Source: Ifrita kowaldi
Lineage: Eukaryota > Chordata > Aves > Passeriformes > Cinclosomatidae
Length of the DNA: 64,000 bases
Direction of reading: 5' to 3'
NCBI GenBank assembly: GCA_013398055.1
Contig: VZRS01009616.1
Coordinates: forward strand, 1-64,000
Part shown: positions 28,209 through 40,021 of the stretch, piece by piece
Numbering within the stretch: the first letter of the stretch is position 1
Layout: every line of letters begins with the position of its first letter
Translations under genes and position numbers: made by a program
Notes under the pieces: generated by a model
Seen by the model: the letters and a program-made list of their open reading frames with translations, nothing else
What the model was told of the DNA's origin: nothing
Database searches by the model: none

Positions 28209-29015
28209 ACCACAGAATGTGCTCAGTTGGAAGGACCCAAAAGGATCATTGAGTCCAACTCCTGGCACAGCACAATTCCCAAGTCACACCATGTGCCTGA
28301 GAGCATTGTCTAAACACTTCTTGAGCTGTCAGGCTTGGTGCTGTGACCACTTCCCTGGAGACCCTGTTCCAGTGCCCAACCACCCTCTGGGTGAAGAAAC
28401 TTTTCCTGATATCCAGCCTAAACTTCTCTTGATTCAACTTCAGGACCTTCCCTCGGGTCCTGTCACTAGGCACCACAGAGAAGAGCTCAGTGTCAGCCCC
28501 TCCTTTTCCCCTCAGAGGAAATTGTAATTACAATGAGGTCTCCCCTCAGTCTCCTCCAGGCTGAACAGCCCAAGTGACCTCAGACGCTCCTTATGAGGCT
28601 TGCCCTCTTTGAGGATTCTTGGATGAATCCCATCAGACCTCATACATTTGTGGACATCCGGCTTAAACAGCAGATCCCACACAATTTCATGGTCAACTGA
28701 GAGTTTATAATTATCACAGTCATGGTCCAGGGCACTGAGACCCTCCTGGCCAATCACCCGTCTTGAAGACAGAGACAAAGAACACAATAAACACCCCTGC
28801 CTTGTCCCTGTCCCTGTTTATGAGGTGACCATCCTCATCCTGTAACAGGATGGTGTTATTTTCACATTGTCTATTGCCATTAATATAATTGAAAAAAACT
28901 CTTTTTATTGTCCCCCACCATTCTGGCCAGTTTCAACTCCAACTGAGCTTTGACCACAAGAATTTTCTCCCTACAGTGGCAAGCAGCATCTCTGTATTTT
29001 TACCATGTCACTTCA
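28209..29015 (-). mobile_element. CR1 LINE (CR1-J-like) copy with internal deletion
   Basis: On the minus strand, the ORF2 endonuclease-RT linker (about 29,015 down to 28,610) includes DVHKCMRSDGIHPRILKE. It is joined directly to the ORF2 C-terminal segment RLRSLGLFSLEETEG and then the 3' tail, which ends at about 28,209. The reverse transcriptase between ILKE and RLRSLG is absent. The tail resembles the CR1-J type as I remember it (GAATGTGCTCAGTTGGAAGG near the 3' end); the subfamily is an inference. The bases from 28,382 onward recur beyond the N gap. Confidence 0.9.
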
Positions 29016-29751
29016 CTTTTTTTTTGTGTTTGGCTCCTTTTCCTTTATTCAAATGAACAGCAGCAGAACTAAAGACTTTGGTGAATATATCAAGTTTTAT
29101 ATTTGACAGGATTTGAACAGATTAAGGTATTATGCAATGAGAATGGAAAGAAAACAAGTCTAGAGCATTTACTTCCCAACCTCAGATCTGCATAGTGAGC
29201 AACACTAGCTCTCAGTGGGGTCAGCTGGTGCCTGTATTGGCTCCAGAAATACGAGGCAATCTCACTGTATGGTACTATTACTGTTTCTGAGAGACCTGAG
29301 GGAGATGAGAGCCAAGGTCATTGCCTGTTCCTACGTTTGTGCTGCTCCAGTGCTCATATGGCTTTTTGCACATCTAAAGTACAGCAGGAAATACCAGGCT
29401 CCCCTAGGTAGCAGGGCTGTCCAGAGCTGAAGTACAAGAGTTTGCAACTCCATTTTTCCTGCTCCTGATGCGCTTCCCTACATTAGTACCAAAGTTGCTA
29501 AGGCAAAAGAATATTCCACTTAGCCCTCTCTGTGGTTAAAAGGTTTATACAAGTCTAAAGGACAGAGTAAAGATAAGTGTGGCACTAAGAATAACAGAAA
29601 GATAATGAGGTCTTAATTCAAATCTTTGGCCGAATGGTAGAAATGCTAATTACAATGTTCTGCAATAGACTGTAATCTGTGTTCATTCAATCCGGCTGTT
29701 CTTGCCAGGACATCTCAGAAATGTGACAGGTTGCTCAAAAGAGATCTTGGA
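28382..29751 (+). repeat. Left copy of a near-identical 1.37-kb direct repeat
   Basis: These 1,370 bases recur at 30,101-31,471. I found five substitutions (left-copy positions 28,592, 28,775, 28,818, 28,900 and 29,034) and one T-run length change (9 versus 10), all in the first 650 or so bases. The last 700 or so bases appear identical. The left copy ends exactly at the N gap and the right copy begins exactly after it. This is the arrangement of an unmerged contig overlap rather than a biological tandem duplication. Confidence 0.97.
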
Positions 29752-30100
29752 NNNNNNNNNNNNNNNNNNNNNNNNNNNNNNNNNNNNNNNNNNNNNNNNN
29801 NNNNNNNNNNNNNNNNNNNNNNNNNNNNNNNNNNNNNNNNNNNNNNNNNNNNNNNNNNNNNNNNNNNNNNNNNNNNNNNNNNNNNNNNNNNNNNNNNNNN
29901 NNNNNNNNNNNNNNNNNNNNNNNNNNNNNNNNNNNNNNNNNNNNNNNNNNNNNNNNNNNNNNNNNNNNNNNNNNNNNNNNNNNNNNNNNNNNNNNNNNNN
30001 NNNNNNNNNNNNNNNNNNNNNNNNNNNNNNNNNNNNNNNNNNNNNNNNNNNNNNNNNNNNNNNNNNNNNNNNNNNNNNNNNNNNNNNNNNNNNNNNNNNN
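29752..30100. other. Assembly gap, 349 N
   Basis: A run of 349 unspecified bases. Its two edges carry the same sequence (see the flanking direct repeat), so the true gap is probably absent or negative in length. Frames read across it are meaningless. Confidence 0.99.
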
Positions 30101-30735
30101 ACCCTCTGGGTGAAGAAACTTTTCCTGATATCCAGCCTAAACTTCTCTTGATTCAACTTCAGGACCTTCCCTCGGGTCCTGTCACTAGGCACCACAGAGA
30201 AGAGCTCAGTGTCAGCCCCTCCTTTTCCCCTCAGAGGAAATTGTAATTACAATGAGGTCTCCCCTCAGTCTCCTCCAGGCTGAACAGCCCAAGTGACCTC
30301 AGACGCTCCTCATGAGGCTTGCCCTCTTTGAGGATTCTTGGATGAATCCCATCAGACCTCATACATTTGTGGACATCCGGCTTAAACAGCAGATCCCACA
30401 CAATTTCATGGTCAACTGAGAGTTTATAATTATCACAGTCATGGTCCAGGGCACTGAGACCCTCCTGGCCAATCACCCGTCTTGAAGACAGAGGCAAAGA
30501 ACACAATAAACACCCCTGCCTTGTCCCTGTCCCTGTATATGAGGTGACCATCCTCATCCTGTAACAGGATGGTGTTATTTTCACATTGTCTATTGCCATT
30601 AATATAATTGAAAAAAACCCTTTTTATTGTCCCCCACCATTCTGGCCAGTTTCAACTCCAACTGAGCTTTGACCACAAGAATTTTCTCCCTACAGTGGCA
30701 AGCAGCATCTCTGTATTTTTACCATGTCACTTCAC
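30101..30735 (-). mobile_element. Second assembly copy of the internally deleted CR1
   Basis: Same element as 28,209-29,015, read on the minus strand, including the same internal junction. The last 173 bases of its 3' tail would fall in the N gap. It is probably not an independent insertion. Confidence 0.88.
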
Positions 30736-31471
30736 TTTTTTTTTTGTGTTTGGGTCCTTTTCCTTTATTCAAATGAACAGCAGCAGAACTAAAGACTTTG
30801 GTGAATATATCAAGTTTTATATTTGACAGGATTTGAACAGATTAAGGTATTATGCAATGAGAATGGAAAGAAAACAAGTCTAGAGCATTTACTTCCCAAC
30901 CTCAGATCTGCATAGTGAGCAACACTAGCTCTCAGTGGGGTCAGCTGGTGCCTGTATTGGCTCCAGAAATACGAGGCAATCTCACTGTATGGTACTATTA
31001 CTGTTTCTGAGAGACCTGAGGGAGATGAGAGCCAAGGTCATTGCCTGTTCCTACGTTTGTGCTGCTCCAGTGCTCATATGGCTTTTTGCACATCTAAAGT
31101 ACAGCAGGAAATACCAGGCTCCCCTAGGTAGCAGGGCTGTCCAGAGCTGAAGTACAAGAGTTTGCAACTCCATTTTTCCTGCTCCTGATGCGCTTCCCTA
31201 CATTAGTACCAAAGTTGCTAAGGCAAAAGAATATTCCACTTAGCCCTCTCTGTGGTTAAAAGGTTTATACAAGTCTAAAGGACAGAGTAAAGATAAGTGT
31301 GGCACTAAGAATAACAGAAAGATAATGAGGTCTTAATTCAAATCTTTGGCCGAATGGTAGAAATGCTAATTACAATGTTCTGCAATAGACTGTAATCTGT
31401 GTTCATTCAATCCGGCTGTTCTTGCCAGGACATCTCAGAAATGTGACAGGTTGCTCAAAAGAGATCTTGGA
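30101..31471 (+). repeat. Right copy of the 1.37-kb direct repeat
   Basis: This repeats 28,382-29,751 at an offset of 1,719-1,720 bases. The sequence then continues into unique DNA from 31,472. Identical 71-codon frames at 29,215-29,430 and 30,935-31,150 arise only from this duplication and are not evidence of a gene pair. Confidence 0.97.
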
Positions 31472-33279
31472 TCAGACCCTAAAGCAAATCATTAAACATG
31501 CAATACAACAGAACTTTGTGTCTAATATGACATCTACATCTCAGTAAATTTCATCACTACCTGGACCAGAAGCTGGAACAATTTGGCGTTGAAAAGCTGC
31601 CTGCTATTTAACTCAGAATACAGAAATGTTTACAGAAACAGAACACCCAGCAGCCTTTAATGTTTATTTGTCTTTCTTGCTCTGCTTAATTATTTATTTC
31701 TCACAGCCATACAATAGCACTATAAACTGGTTTTTGTATAGAAATTCTCCTTCCTTCTGCAGAAATGAACATTGATATCTATTAACTAAAAAAAAAACTA
31801 AAAAAAAAACAAAAACAAAAACAAAAAACCAAAACCACCCCAACTGTGGATTGTACTCACATTGTATTTTTCCTTCACTTTAAACTCTAATTTAAGGATA
31901 TGTCAGACACAACCATACATTTCCAACAGGGTGGAGACCTAGGAACTTACTTCTAGGTTTGCTTTGAGCTCTCTGTCAAGAAAGAAACTATTATGTTCAA
32001 ATTCCCCTTCCTGTTCTGAGTGTCCATGAGAAGGAATCAAGAAACAAAGACTGGAAGGGAGACTTCACCATTTGGTTGACAATGATTCTGCTATCAAAGT
32101 AGAAAAAAAAGTTGTGTCCCAGAATCAGAAGAAAAACTTCTTCCTGAAACTCTCTAAGCATTTCTTGTACACACAGCAACAGTTTTTATTTAAGCCTTCC
32201 CACCCACACTCATTCTTGAGATTATTGGTGAGAAGTGTCTTAAACACACAGTGAAATTATCCACCAGTAAATCAAGTTTCAACCTGATAATACCAGATAC
32301 TGAGATGCAGATTGAATGCAACAGAAAACAAACCCTTAAACTGATATACAGCAATATAACAGACTGCTTAACCAGGAGGAAAGAAAACCAAAACAACCAA
32401 ATTGCCCCATCATTTCTCTTGTGCATCTAACTGTGAAAGTAGTTGCTTGATTTGTAATGCATTTATCTTCCATAAGGAATGATGTTTCTTGACTTCTTTC
32501 TCTCTCAAACTACAGTATTAGAAATATAGCTATCCGAATTACTAAATAGAGTTCTATGGGGGAGTCAGTGGGAGCTGACCTTTAAGCACACCATGATACA
32601 AAACTCTACATCTTTGAGTTTCATCTGAAATTATTTCTCAATTTTGAAAGGAATGCTCCACAAATTTCTGTGATTTTACTACTTCCATTCAAATCTACTA
32701 ATCAAATTATGTTTTGTTGCTGTAAGTATAAAAACTTATGCAAGGGTTGATGTGGGAATATGTGGACTACTGTTGTGATCAATACTGTCTTCTGCCAATC
32801 GACACTGGCAAGTTAAATTCCTTTTGCTATCTCAACCCACTGTCCCACTTTAATAGCACATCTTTGTTGTAGAAATCATCTCCATGTTCTCTATAAAGCA
32901 TTAGTAGATGTCAATAGTATCCCTAAATTTGACAGCAAACACTAACGTGTTTTTTTAAAACTTCACAGGACGCAACGAACAATCATTACTAAGGATGAGT
33001 TTTAAAATACTTTAAAAATATTTTCTTCTTATATTTTTGACTAAAATTTGTAATTTTGCTGTATGTCTTATTACGAGCTGGATTCCCTACTGCAAGTCTC
33101 TTTGTGAGCAAGCCCCAATCGCTGTGCAAACATCAGCCACAAGGTACAGGCACAATGCCAAATAGAAAGCTACCAAATAGGTGAAAACATCATGTCTTCA
33201 CTGAAATTGTTACTTATCAGCAAATTCTAAGGTACACTTATGTACAGTACCATCTCAATTGTTTAGAGTTCAAAGTGAT
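31472..33279. other. Unannotated AT-rich DNA
   Basis: No gene recognised. It contains the A-rich simple repeat at 31.8 kb. Short frames here have no supporting splice sites or recognised products. Confidence 0.6.
31788..31836 (+). repeat. A-rich low-complexity tract
   Basis: Runs of A interrupted by single C or CT, with a local CAAAAA unit repeated several times. It does not visibly terminate a retrocopy: no recognisable transcript sequence precedes it. Confidence 0.85.
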
Positions 33280-33622
33280 TGTTTAGATTTGAGAAGAGAA
33301 ATCTCTGAGGGGGCTCTTACAAATGTGTATAAGTACTAAAGGAGAATGTGAAAAGGAGATGGAACCAGACTGCTCTCAGCAATGCACAGCCAAGGGGCAC
33401 AAGGAGGAATACAAAAAATTCCAATTACATAAAAGGGAAGTAAAATAGCTTTTTTTATTGAAATGGTGATCAAACACTGGAACAATTTGTTGAGAGCAGT
33501 TACAGAATGTCCAACCCTTATGATATTCAGAACTCAACTGGACATGGCCTTGAGTAACCCAGAGTGACAGGACTACATTGTCATCAGAGGTCCCTTTATC
33601 CTCAACCATTCCACACTTTTTG
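33280..33622 (+). mobile_element. CR1 LINE 3' region, old copy
   Basis: It begins at TTTGAGAAGAGAAATCTCTG (ORF2 C-terminus) and continues through AATGTGTATAAGTACTAAA, then GATCAAACACTGGAACA and CTCAACTGGACATGG. It ends with GAGGTCCCTTTATCCTCAAC and a diverged terminal repeat. The order matches the CR1 tail type that uses CCTCAACCATTCTGTG. It is strongly diverged, so this is an older insertion. The tail type resembles that of the copy at 61,620-61,872. Confidence 0.8.
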
Positions 33623-34043
33623 ATATCAAGTATAAAGTGAATCTTTTTCACTCTAATCAGTCCTTAGTTTTATGAAAAAAAATTGATTTCTACGAATCAA
33701 ACATAGGTAATGACAAAATGTTGAACTGGAGCTCAAAAACCTCAGTCTTCAAAAATCAACTACCAAGTTTTACAGAAAAGCAAAAATCATCGCTTTTATA
33801 GATGCTGTGGTTTTCTATAGGCCTTTTTGTAGTGAAACAGATGCAGGATAAGGAAATAAATACAATTTTATACTGAAGTGAATAAAACTCACCTTCAAAT
33901 ATTATGATCTACTCTAAGTATGAAAGAATTACTGCAGCATAACCATTTCATTTATCAGTGGGAGGACTACACCAATACACACAAAATACTCAAACCATAG
34001 TGGAGCCAACAACTGACAAAATTGCCATTCTATTCTCCCATAA

Positions 34044-34608
34044 AATGAAACAATTTACAGTGCTGAACGGCTCATCACAGAAAGGATGAATATATAAAAC
34101 CACTGCTAGGTCCGTTACTGGTTAACAAAATCAGCATGGGCTTAGAAAAATTCTAGAGTCGTGTTTCAGTGTTGCAGCTGTGACTAGGGATCAGACTAAC
34201 ATCAGCAATATCTTAAAAACTGTAATCTTCCTGAACTGTCTCTCAGTAACAGGCTGCTTGCTGCTTTTCTTCTTTCTTTCTTTTTAAATTAGGTAGGCAC
34301 ATGTAGGACATCAGAATGGTGCAGCCATTCCAAATGCTTCCCCCCTACAAGCTGCTTACATGGACTGAGACTGACTTCAACAACCCTTTCGTATTTAAGA
34401 TGGTCTTAAGAGAAATTCTCAGGATTCTGCCTGCCTAGTCTGTAGTCTATTCCACATTAAAACTTTTATATCTAACACATTAAGAAGAAAATAATTACAT
34501 CAGTCTGTTCAAGTCCAAATATATGGTCAGGCAAAACTGACAATAACATCATTACATTCTTAGAATGTGATAAATATGCATTTCCCTTACTAAGTGTAAG
34601 AGATTGAT
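34044..34608 (+). repeat. Left copy of a 565-base direct repeat at a single N
   Basis: These 565 bases recur at 34,610-35,174 with a single difference found (C at 34,269, T at 34,835). The copy ends immediately before the N at 34,609. Like the 28-31 kb case, this is an end-to-start contig overlap left unmerged. Confidence 0.97.
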
Positions 34609-34609
34609 N
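34609..34609. other. Single-N contig join
   Basis: One unspecified base separates two copies of the same 565-base sequence. It marks a contig join rather than an ambiguous base call. Confidence 0.95.
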
Positions 34610-35174
34610 AATGAAACAATTTACAGTGCTGAACGGCTCATCACAGAAAGGATGAATATATAAAACCACTGCTAGGTCCGTTACTGGTTAACAAAATCAG
34701 CATGGGCTTAGAAAAATTCTAGAGTCGTGTTTCAGTGTTGCAGCTGTGACTAGGGATCAGACTAACATCAGCAATATCTTAAAAACTGTAATCTTCCTGA
34801 ACTGTCTCTCAGTAACAGGCTGCTTGCTGCTTTTTTTCTTTCTTTCTTTTTAAATTAGGTAGGCACATGTAGGACATCAGAATGGTGCAGCCATTCCAAA
34901 TGCTTCCCCCCTACAAGCTGCTTACATGGACTGAGACTGACTTCAACAACCCTTTCGTATTTAAGATGGTCTTAAGAGAAATTCTCAGGATTCTGCCTGC
35001 CTAGTCTGTAGTCTATTCCACATTAAAACTTTTATATCTAACACATTAAGAAGAAAATAATTACATCAGTCTGTTCAAGTCCAAATATATGGTCAGGCAA
35101 AACTGACAATAACATCATTACATTCTTAGAATGTGATAAATATGCATTTCCCTTACTAAGTGTAAGAGATTGAT
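34610..35174 (+). repeat. Right copy of the 565-base direct repeat
   Basis: Second copy of 34,044-34,608, same length and orientation, continuing into unique sequence at 35,175. No gene or known repeat family was recognised inside it. Confidence 0.97.
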
Positions 35175-38100
35175 CTATCTGCAAAACTGAGGTACCAGGA
35201 AATGTCAATTAAAACCCAAGAAATAATCATTCACCTCATATAGACACATTTTTAAAAAGTGGCATGGTGAAACACTTTCCAAGGAAGAAACTTGGTTAGA
35301 TTTACACACACTATGAATGAACAAGGCCAGATATAGTCCAAGCCTCCCTCTTCTTCTTCCCTTGCCCAAACTCAAATTTTCTATATTTCAGCATTCATCA
35401 GTAATGAACCCTGTCACATAAACTCATATCACAAAGATGAACTGACAGGACTAGCACTATCTACTGATACGCTTACATTTTGCGTGGCATTTGACATGGC
35501 TTGCCTTTGCTTTAGTGCCTTCCTGTTCCTAGTGGGATGAGAGCAGCCTAAGGGAGTTTTTCTTAAATCACATCATAAATAGAAATGGAGAAGAAAGATT
35601 TAAGTAGCTTTTGGAGCAGTAGAGTGCTACTCGAATTCCCTGTCTTAAACACAGTAGTTCTCAAACTCATGTTTACTTCCTATCACAGAAGAAATACCTA
35701 ACACAAATATATACAAATTATTTACTCTATACTACAAGAAATAATGTTTTAATGCTGTTTCCAGAAAATTACAACTAAACAAAAACGATGCAAATTAAGC
35801 AAGTTACTTTCAAAACAGGAGTTGAAACCTTCTTAAGCTTATTTCAAATGAAGAGTAGATTCCTAATGAGAATTCTTAAATGGGGTACAGAAGAACTGAA
35901 GGACATACACCCTTCCCAATTCCCAACTTACATCTTATTTCCCAACCACCATGATTAGGGGATAAATGTTAGAACAGATCTAGTGGAAAGAAATCAACTT
36001 GGAGAATAAAAAAGTGTTACTCAAAGCTCTTATCCCAACATGTTGTCATTCACCTACTGGAAAAGATGAGAAAGAAGGGTTAACAGCTGAGACTCTGAAG
36101 CATTTAAAGCTGAGTTAGTTGATCCAGAAAATTTTAATTGACAAGTATGATTTAGAATTATAAAAGGAAGGCAGAAGGTAAATTTAATTTCTATGAAAAA
36201 AAAGCAAATAAAAACAAACCCCAAAACATCAAACTTTTCGTAACTAGGAAGAAGTCTTAAGTGTCTCCTATTATTTACTAAACCTCTACTGTATACACAA
36301 AGGTTCAGGCTTATTTAACACTGCATTATGGAATCCTGTTTTATACTATAAACAGTATCTCTTTCTAACATAAGACACAGAACAATTCAAATAGGGAGGA
36401 GAGGAAAAAAAAGGAGAGAAAGTCCCGTCTGATCGTAGCATTGATAGAAAAAAAGGGATCAATGCAGTTTCCATTTCTTAATTAAAGACACTCTTTGAAG
36501 AATAAGATATATATCAGGAATTTTTGCACAACTGTAGTTTGTGACTGCGGAGGGGGACAGTTATTTCTTTTAAAATCCACATTGGCAGCATCAAAATCAG
36601 CACAAGCCAGGGGAGCAGTGGCACATATGTATATGATCATCCCTCACATCCCATTTAGAAGGTAGAACACTGGATCAAACTAAATTCCTATCTGTGAGCC
36701 AGGAAACATATAGGTGACTTGGATGTCCACTTCTGAGTCTGTCAGTGCAATTTATAGTCAGGGAGGGGTAAGGGGAGAAGAGTGCAAAGCCAGTGTATGA
36801 CATAGCTGCATGAATTTCTTCATCTGCAGTGCAGTTTGCACTGTTTTTATCTCAGAGTAGCCAGGAAGCTCCACTGCTCATTCTGCACTTTCACTGTTAA
36901 TCTACACTCTTCAGACTGAAAGCATCCACACATTAGTTCAGAGTTAGTGTGACTATAATGGAATGGACTACTGGGTCAGAGCTTCTCTCAATAGCATTAG
37001 AAACATGGACTAAGCTTCTCACAGTCCAAATCTGGTACTAATTCACCAGGAGGGAAATATAATAATGAAGCATGAAAAAGTTCTTGATTAAATGAAACCA
37101 AATCTGAACAGTGAAGAGTGGAAGGCATTGTACTAGACTACCTTTTCTGATCACCACCAGGACCTCCCGCCTTCGTAAGACTCAATTTCTAAGGTCTGTA
37201 CGGTTCTATTAGCACCATACTGTTCCTATGGTTAAAACACATTGTCTTCTTTCAGATTGAAGAGATACACTCACAATAATTTATCTTTATTATTTGTTTG
37301 GTAGCTCTGATGTAAATAGATCTACATCATAGTTCCCAGTTGTGTAGGTAACTTTGTTTTGACTTCCACACGCATAACCTTTTCTACTAAGTCACCAAAC
37401 TGGGAATAGTTGGCAGATAAGTACTAGGGGGCTGGGGGAGGTATGATATCTATGGAATACACTGGCAGTTATAAGCTGTATCCTTTTACAGGATGTGGTA
37501 AATAAGCTAACAGGTATCCTTTGTCTCTGAGGCCTTCATGATCGGCTTTTCTGCATGTCAGTGTACAACACTTTAAAATTTTTACACAGAAAATTAGATT
37601 TCAAAGGTCATTGCACCTTCAAGATTAAAACCTGTTAGTGATAGGAAGAAATGCTAAACAGAGCAACAACATGAATGATAATCTGTGATACAGTTGGAGT
37701 GCATTAAAAAATGTGGTAGGAAGTGAGGAAACTCATGCACCTGTCAGAAACTGCTCAGCACTGAGTCCCATGAACTTGCATATTGCACAGCATCTCCCCT
37801 GTAGCTTTTTGCTTCCAGCCAGCCTAGAATAACTTGAATATGATTAAATATTTAGTATTTTTGCTATATGGGACTTTAGAATCTCTGCAAATCTTATGTC
37901 AAAATGTATTAATTTCAGAAGGTAACAAAAGAACCATGTTGTAATTTTTGTCATTTCAGTGTTGCAAGGAAGCTGAAATTCTTCCCTTGTGCAAAAACCC
38001 CAGTTGCCTCAACAAACAAAACTGAACTTCTGTGTCATCTGTTTAGACAAGTTCTGGCCATGATAATCTACGTTTCACTGTTGACAGATAGACTTAGTGC

Positions 38101-38340
38101 TTCTAAACTACAGTGAAAACCAAGCTACATTTAAATGTGCAGGAAGAAGGGAAATAGAGCACTCTATATCTCATGCCAAATAGAATGATAATCAGAACTA
38201 TATTGGTGTTAGAGAAATAAAATTAAGCTGCACTTCAGTGCCTAAAAATTTATCAAAATTAGTATGCCTTAGGGAGCCAAAACTATGAGGCAATCTTAAC
38301 AACATATACTGCCACCCACTCCATCTTTAATAAGGTAAAC
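35175..38340. other. Unannotated AT-rich DNA, no gene seen
   Basis: No long open frame, recognised repeat or RNA gene was found. Confidence 0.6.
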
Positions 38341-38885
38341 TGGTGGAGCTGCTCCTCAAATCCTGTGTCCAGTTCTGGGCCCCTCACAACAAAGACACTG
38401 AGGTGCAGGAATGTGAAGGTGCCCAGAGAAAGGTAATGGAGCTAGTAAAGGGTGTGGAACACAAGTCCTATGAGGAGCAGCTGAGGGAGATGGGGGTGTT
38501 TAGCCCAGAGGAAAAGAGGCTCGAGGGAGACCTTATCACTCTCTATAACTCCCTGAAAGGAGGCTATCGCCAGGTGGGGGTCGGCCTCTTCTCCCAAGTA
38601 ACCATCGATAGAACAAAAGGAAATGGCCTCAACTTATGCCATTGGGAGGTTTAGGTTGGACATGAAAAAAAATTCTTCACCAAAAGGGTTGTCAAGCACT
38701 GGAACAGGCTGTCCATGGAAGTGGTCAAGTCACCATCTCTGGAGGTATTTAAAAGTCATGTAGATGTGGCATTTAGGGACATGGTTTAGTGGTGGAGTTG
38801 GCAGCGCTGGGTTAGCAGTTGGACTCAATGACCTAAACAGTTCTTTCCAACCTAAATGATTCTATAATTTTATGATTCAATATTC
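38341..38885 (+). mobile_element. CR1 LINE 3' region with intact 3' end
   Basis: The first 310 or so bases encode the ORF2 C-terminus: SCVQFWAPHNKD, then EHKSYEEQLREMGVFSPEE and ITLYNSLKGGYRQVGVGLFS. The full 3' tail follows, ending in TCCAACCTAAATGATTC and a short ATTCTAT-type repeat near 38,885. It is 5'-truncated. The 103-codon frame starting at 38,343 is this ORF2 remnant, not a host gene. Confidence 0.93.
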
Positions 38886-39823
38886 TATCTTTATCCAGTG
38901 GGTTTAGTAATTTAAAACACTTTTTTTTAGGTTGTTGAGGATGCATTATCAATTTCTCAAAATGAAAATTTTTAGATCTTTTACATCCAGACCAAAAGTA
39001 TCAGACTAACAATGGCCAATCTGATTTGCTTTTATTAAACTGAGGTTTTGATTTAATGTTGACAGCCATGGCACACATAGCACAGTCTGCTGACCATTTT
39101 TCTATCCTGCAGTCAAAGATTCTCCTATGGAAATAAGTCTGTTGTGCTAGTAGGAATGAGCAGATGACTAAAATAATTATAATATTTGAGGAAGAACACA
39201 GTGTACATTTCCTGATCCAAGTGAAAAAGAGAAAAAACAGACTGTAATTAAATATGTTCGTATCTAAACAGCTGTGACTACAGTAATTCTGATCAGAGAC
39301 ATAATTTAAGATATTGCTGTGCATACAGGTAACATATATAAATATACAAGGTCCTAGAAAAAATCCTCCCATAGTTAAAGAACAAACAACAGGAAACAAG
39401 ATGATCCAGATGAATAAAGAGCCTCAGGTCAGATCACTGGTATATAAAATCCTGCTATGCTAGAAAAGCTACCTTGCAGGATCTGAGGAACAAATTACCA
39501 TACCTTTAAGTCCAATGTGGTTTTTTGTCATTTCTTTTTATAAAGTAAGAAAGGCAGACAGTTGGAGACAAAACAGTTCATTTTCTTCCTGTTAGTAATT
39601 TTGTGAATAGTACATCCCTAAAACAAGAATAGTTCAGACAAACTAGACATACCATTGCTTTAATGTAGTACACAACAGGGAAAGAATGCAGAAGTTTGTC
39701 ATGGAAGTAGACAATTTGCATTCCCCTGATCATGGAGATCTGAAACTTTCTACACTTGTGCAAATCTGTGCATTAAGATAAAGGGGGAAAAAATAAAATT
39801 CATTCAATAAAATTCATCCTTTC
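38886..39823. other. Unannotated AT-rich DNA
   Basis: A 132-codon minus-strand frame (39,001-39,399) lies here. It has no recognised domain and no support as an exon; chance openness is likely. Confidence 0.55.
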
Positions 39824-40021
39824 AAAGGAAGAGAAGAGAAAAGAAGAGAAAAGAAGAGAAGAGAAGAGAAGAGAAGAGAAGAGAAGAGAAGAGAAGAGAA
39901 GAGAAGAGAAGAGAAGAGAAGAGAAAAAGAAAAGGAAAAGGAAAAGAAAAGGAAAAGGAAAAGAAAAGGAAAAGGAAAAGAAAAGGAAAAGAAAAGGAAA
40001 AGAAAAGGAAAAGAAAAGGAG
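39824..40021 (+). repeat. 198-base homopurine microsatellite, (GAGAA)n then (GGAAAA/GAAAA)n
   Basis: The plus strand is purely A and G for 198 bases. The first part contains 14 consecutive GAGAA units (39,856-39,925). The second part is built from GGAAAA and GAAAA units in a regular order: a 17-base unit (6+6+5) three times, then an 11-base unit (6+5) three times. Mirror-symmetric polypurine DNA like this can form triplex (H-DNA). It is expected to vary in length between individuals. The 100-codon minus frame across it is low-complexity and not a gene. Confidence 0.97.

Noticed and set aside
27931..28527. Longest N-free open frame, 198 codons, plus strand
   Set aside because: Its second half is the antisense of a CR1 3' tail, and the first half is AT-rich with no recognised domain. 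Not a gene.
29683..30246. Frames of 149-171 codons across the N gap
   Set aside because: Most codons are N. They are artefacts of reading through the gap.
29215..31150. Two identical 71-codon frames that look like a tandem gene pair
   Set aside because: They are the same sequence counted twice in the unmerged contig overlap, with no recognised domain or supporting splice sites.
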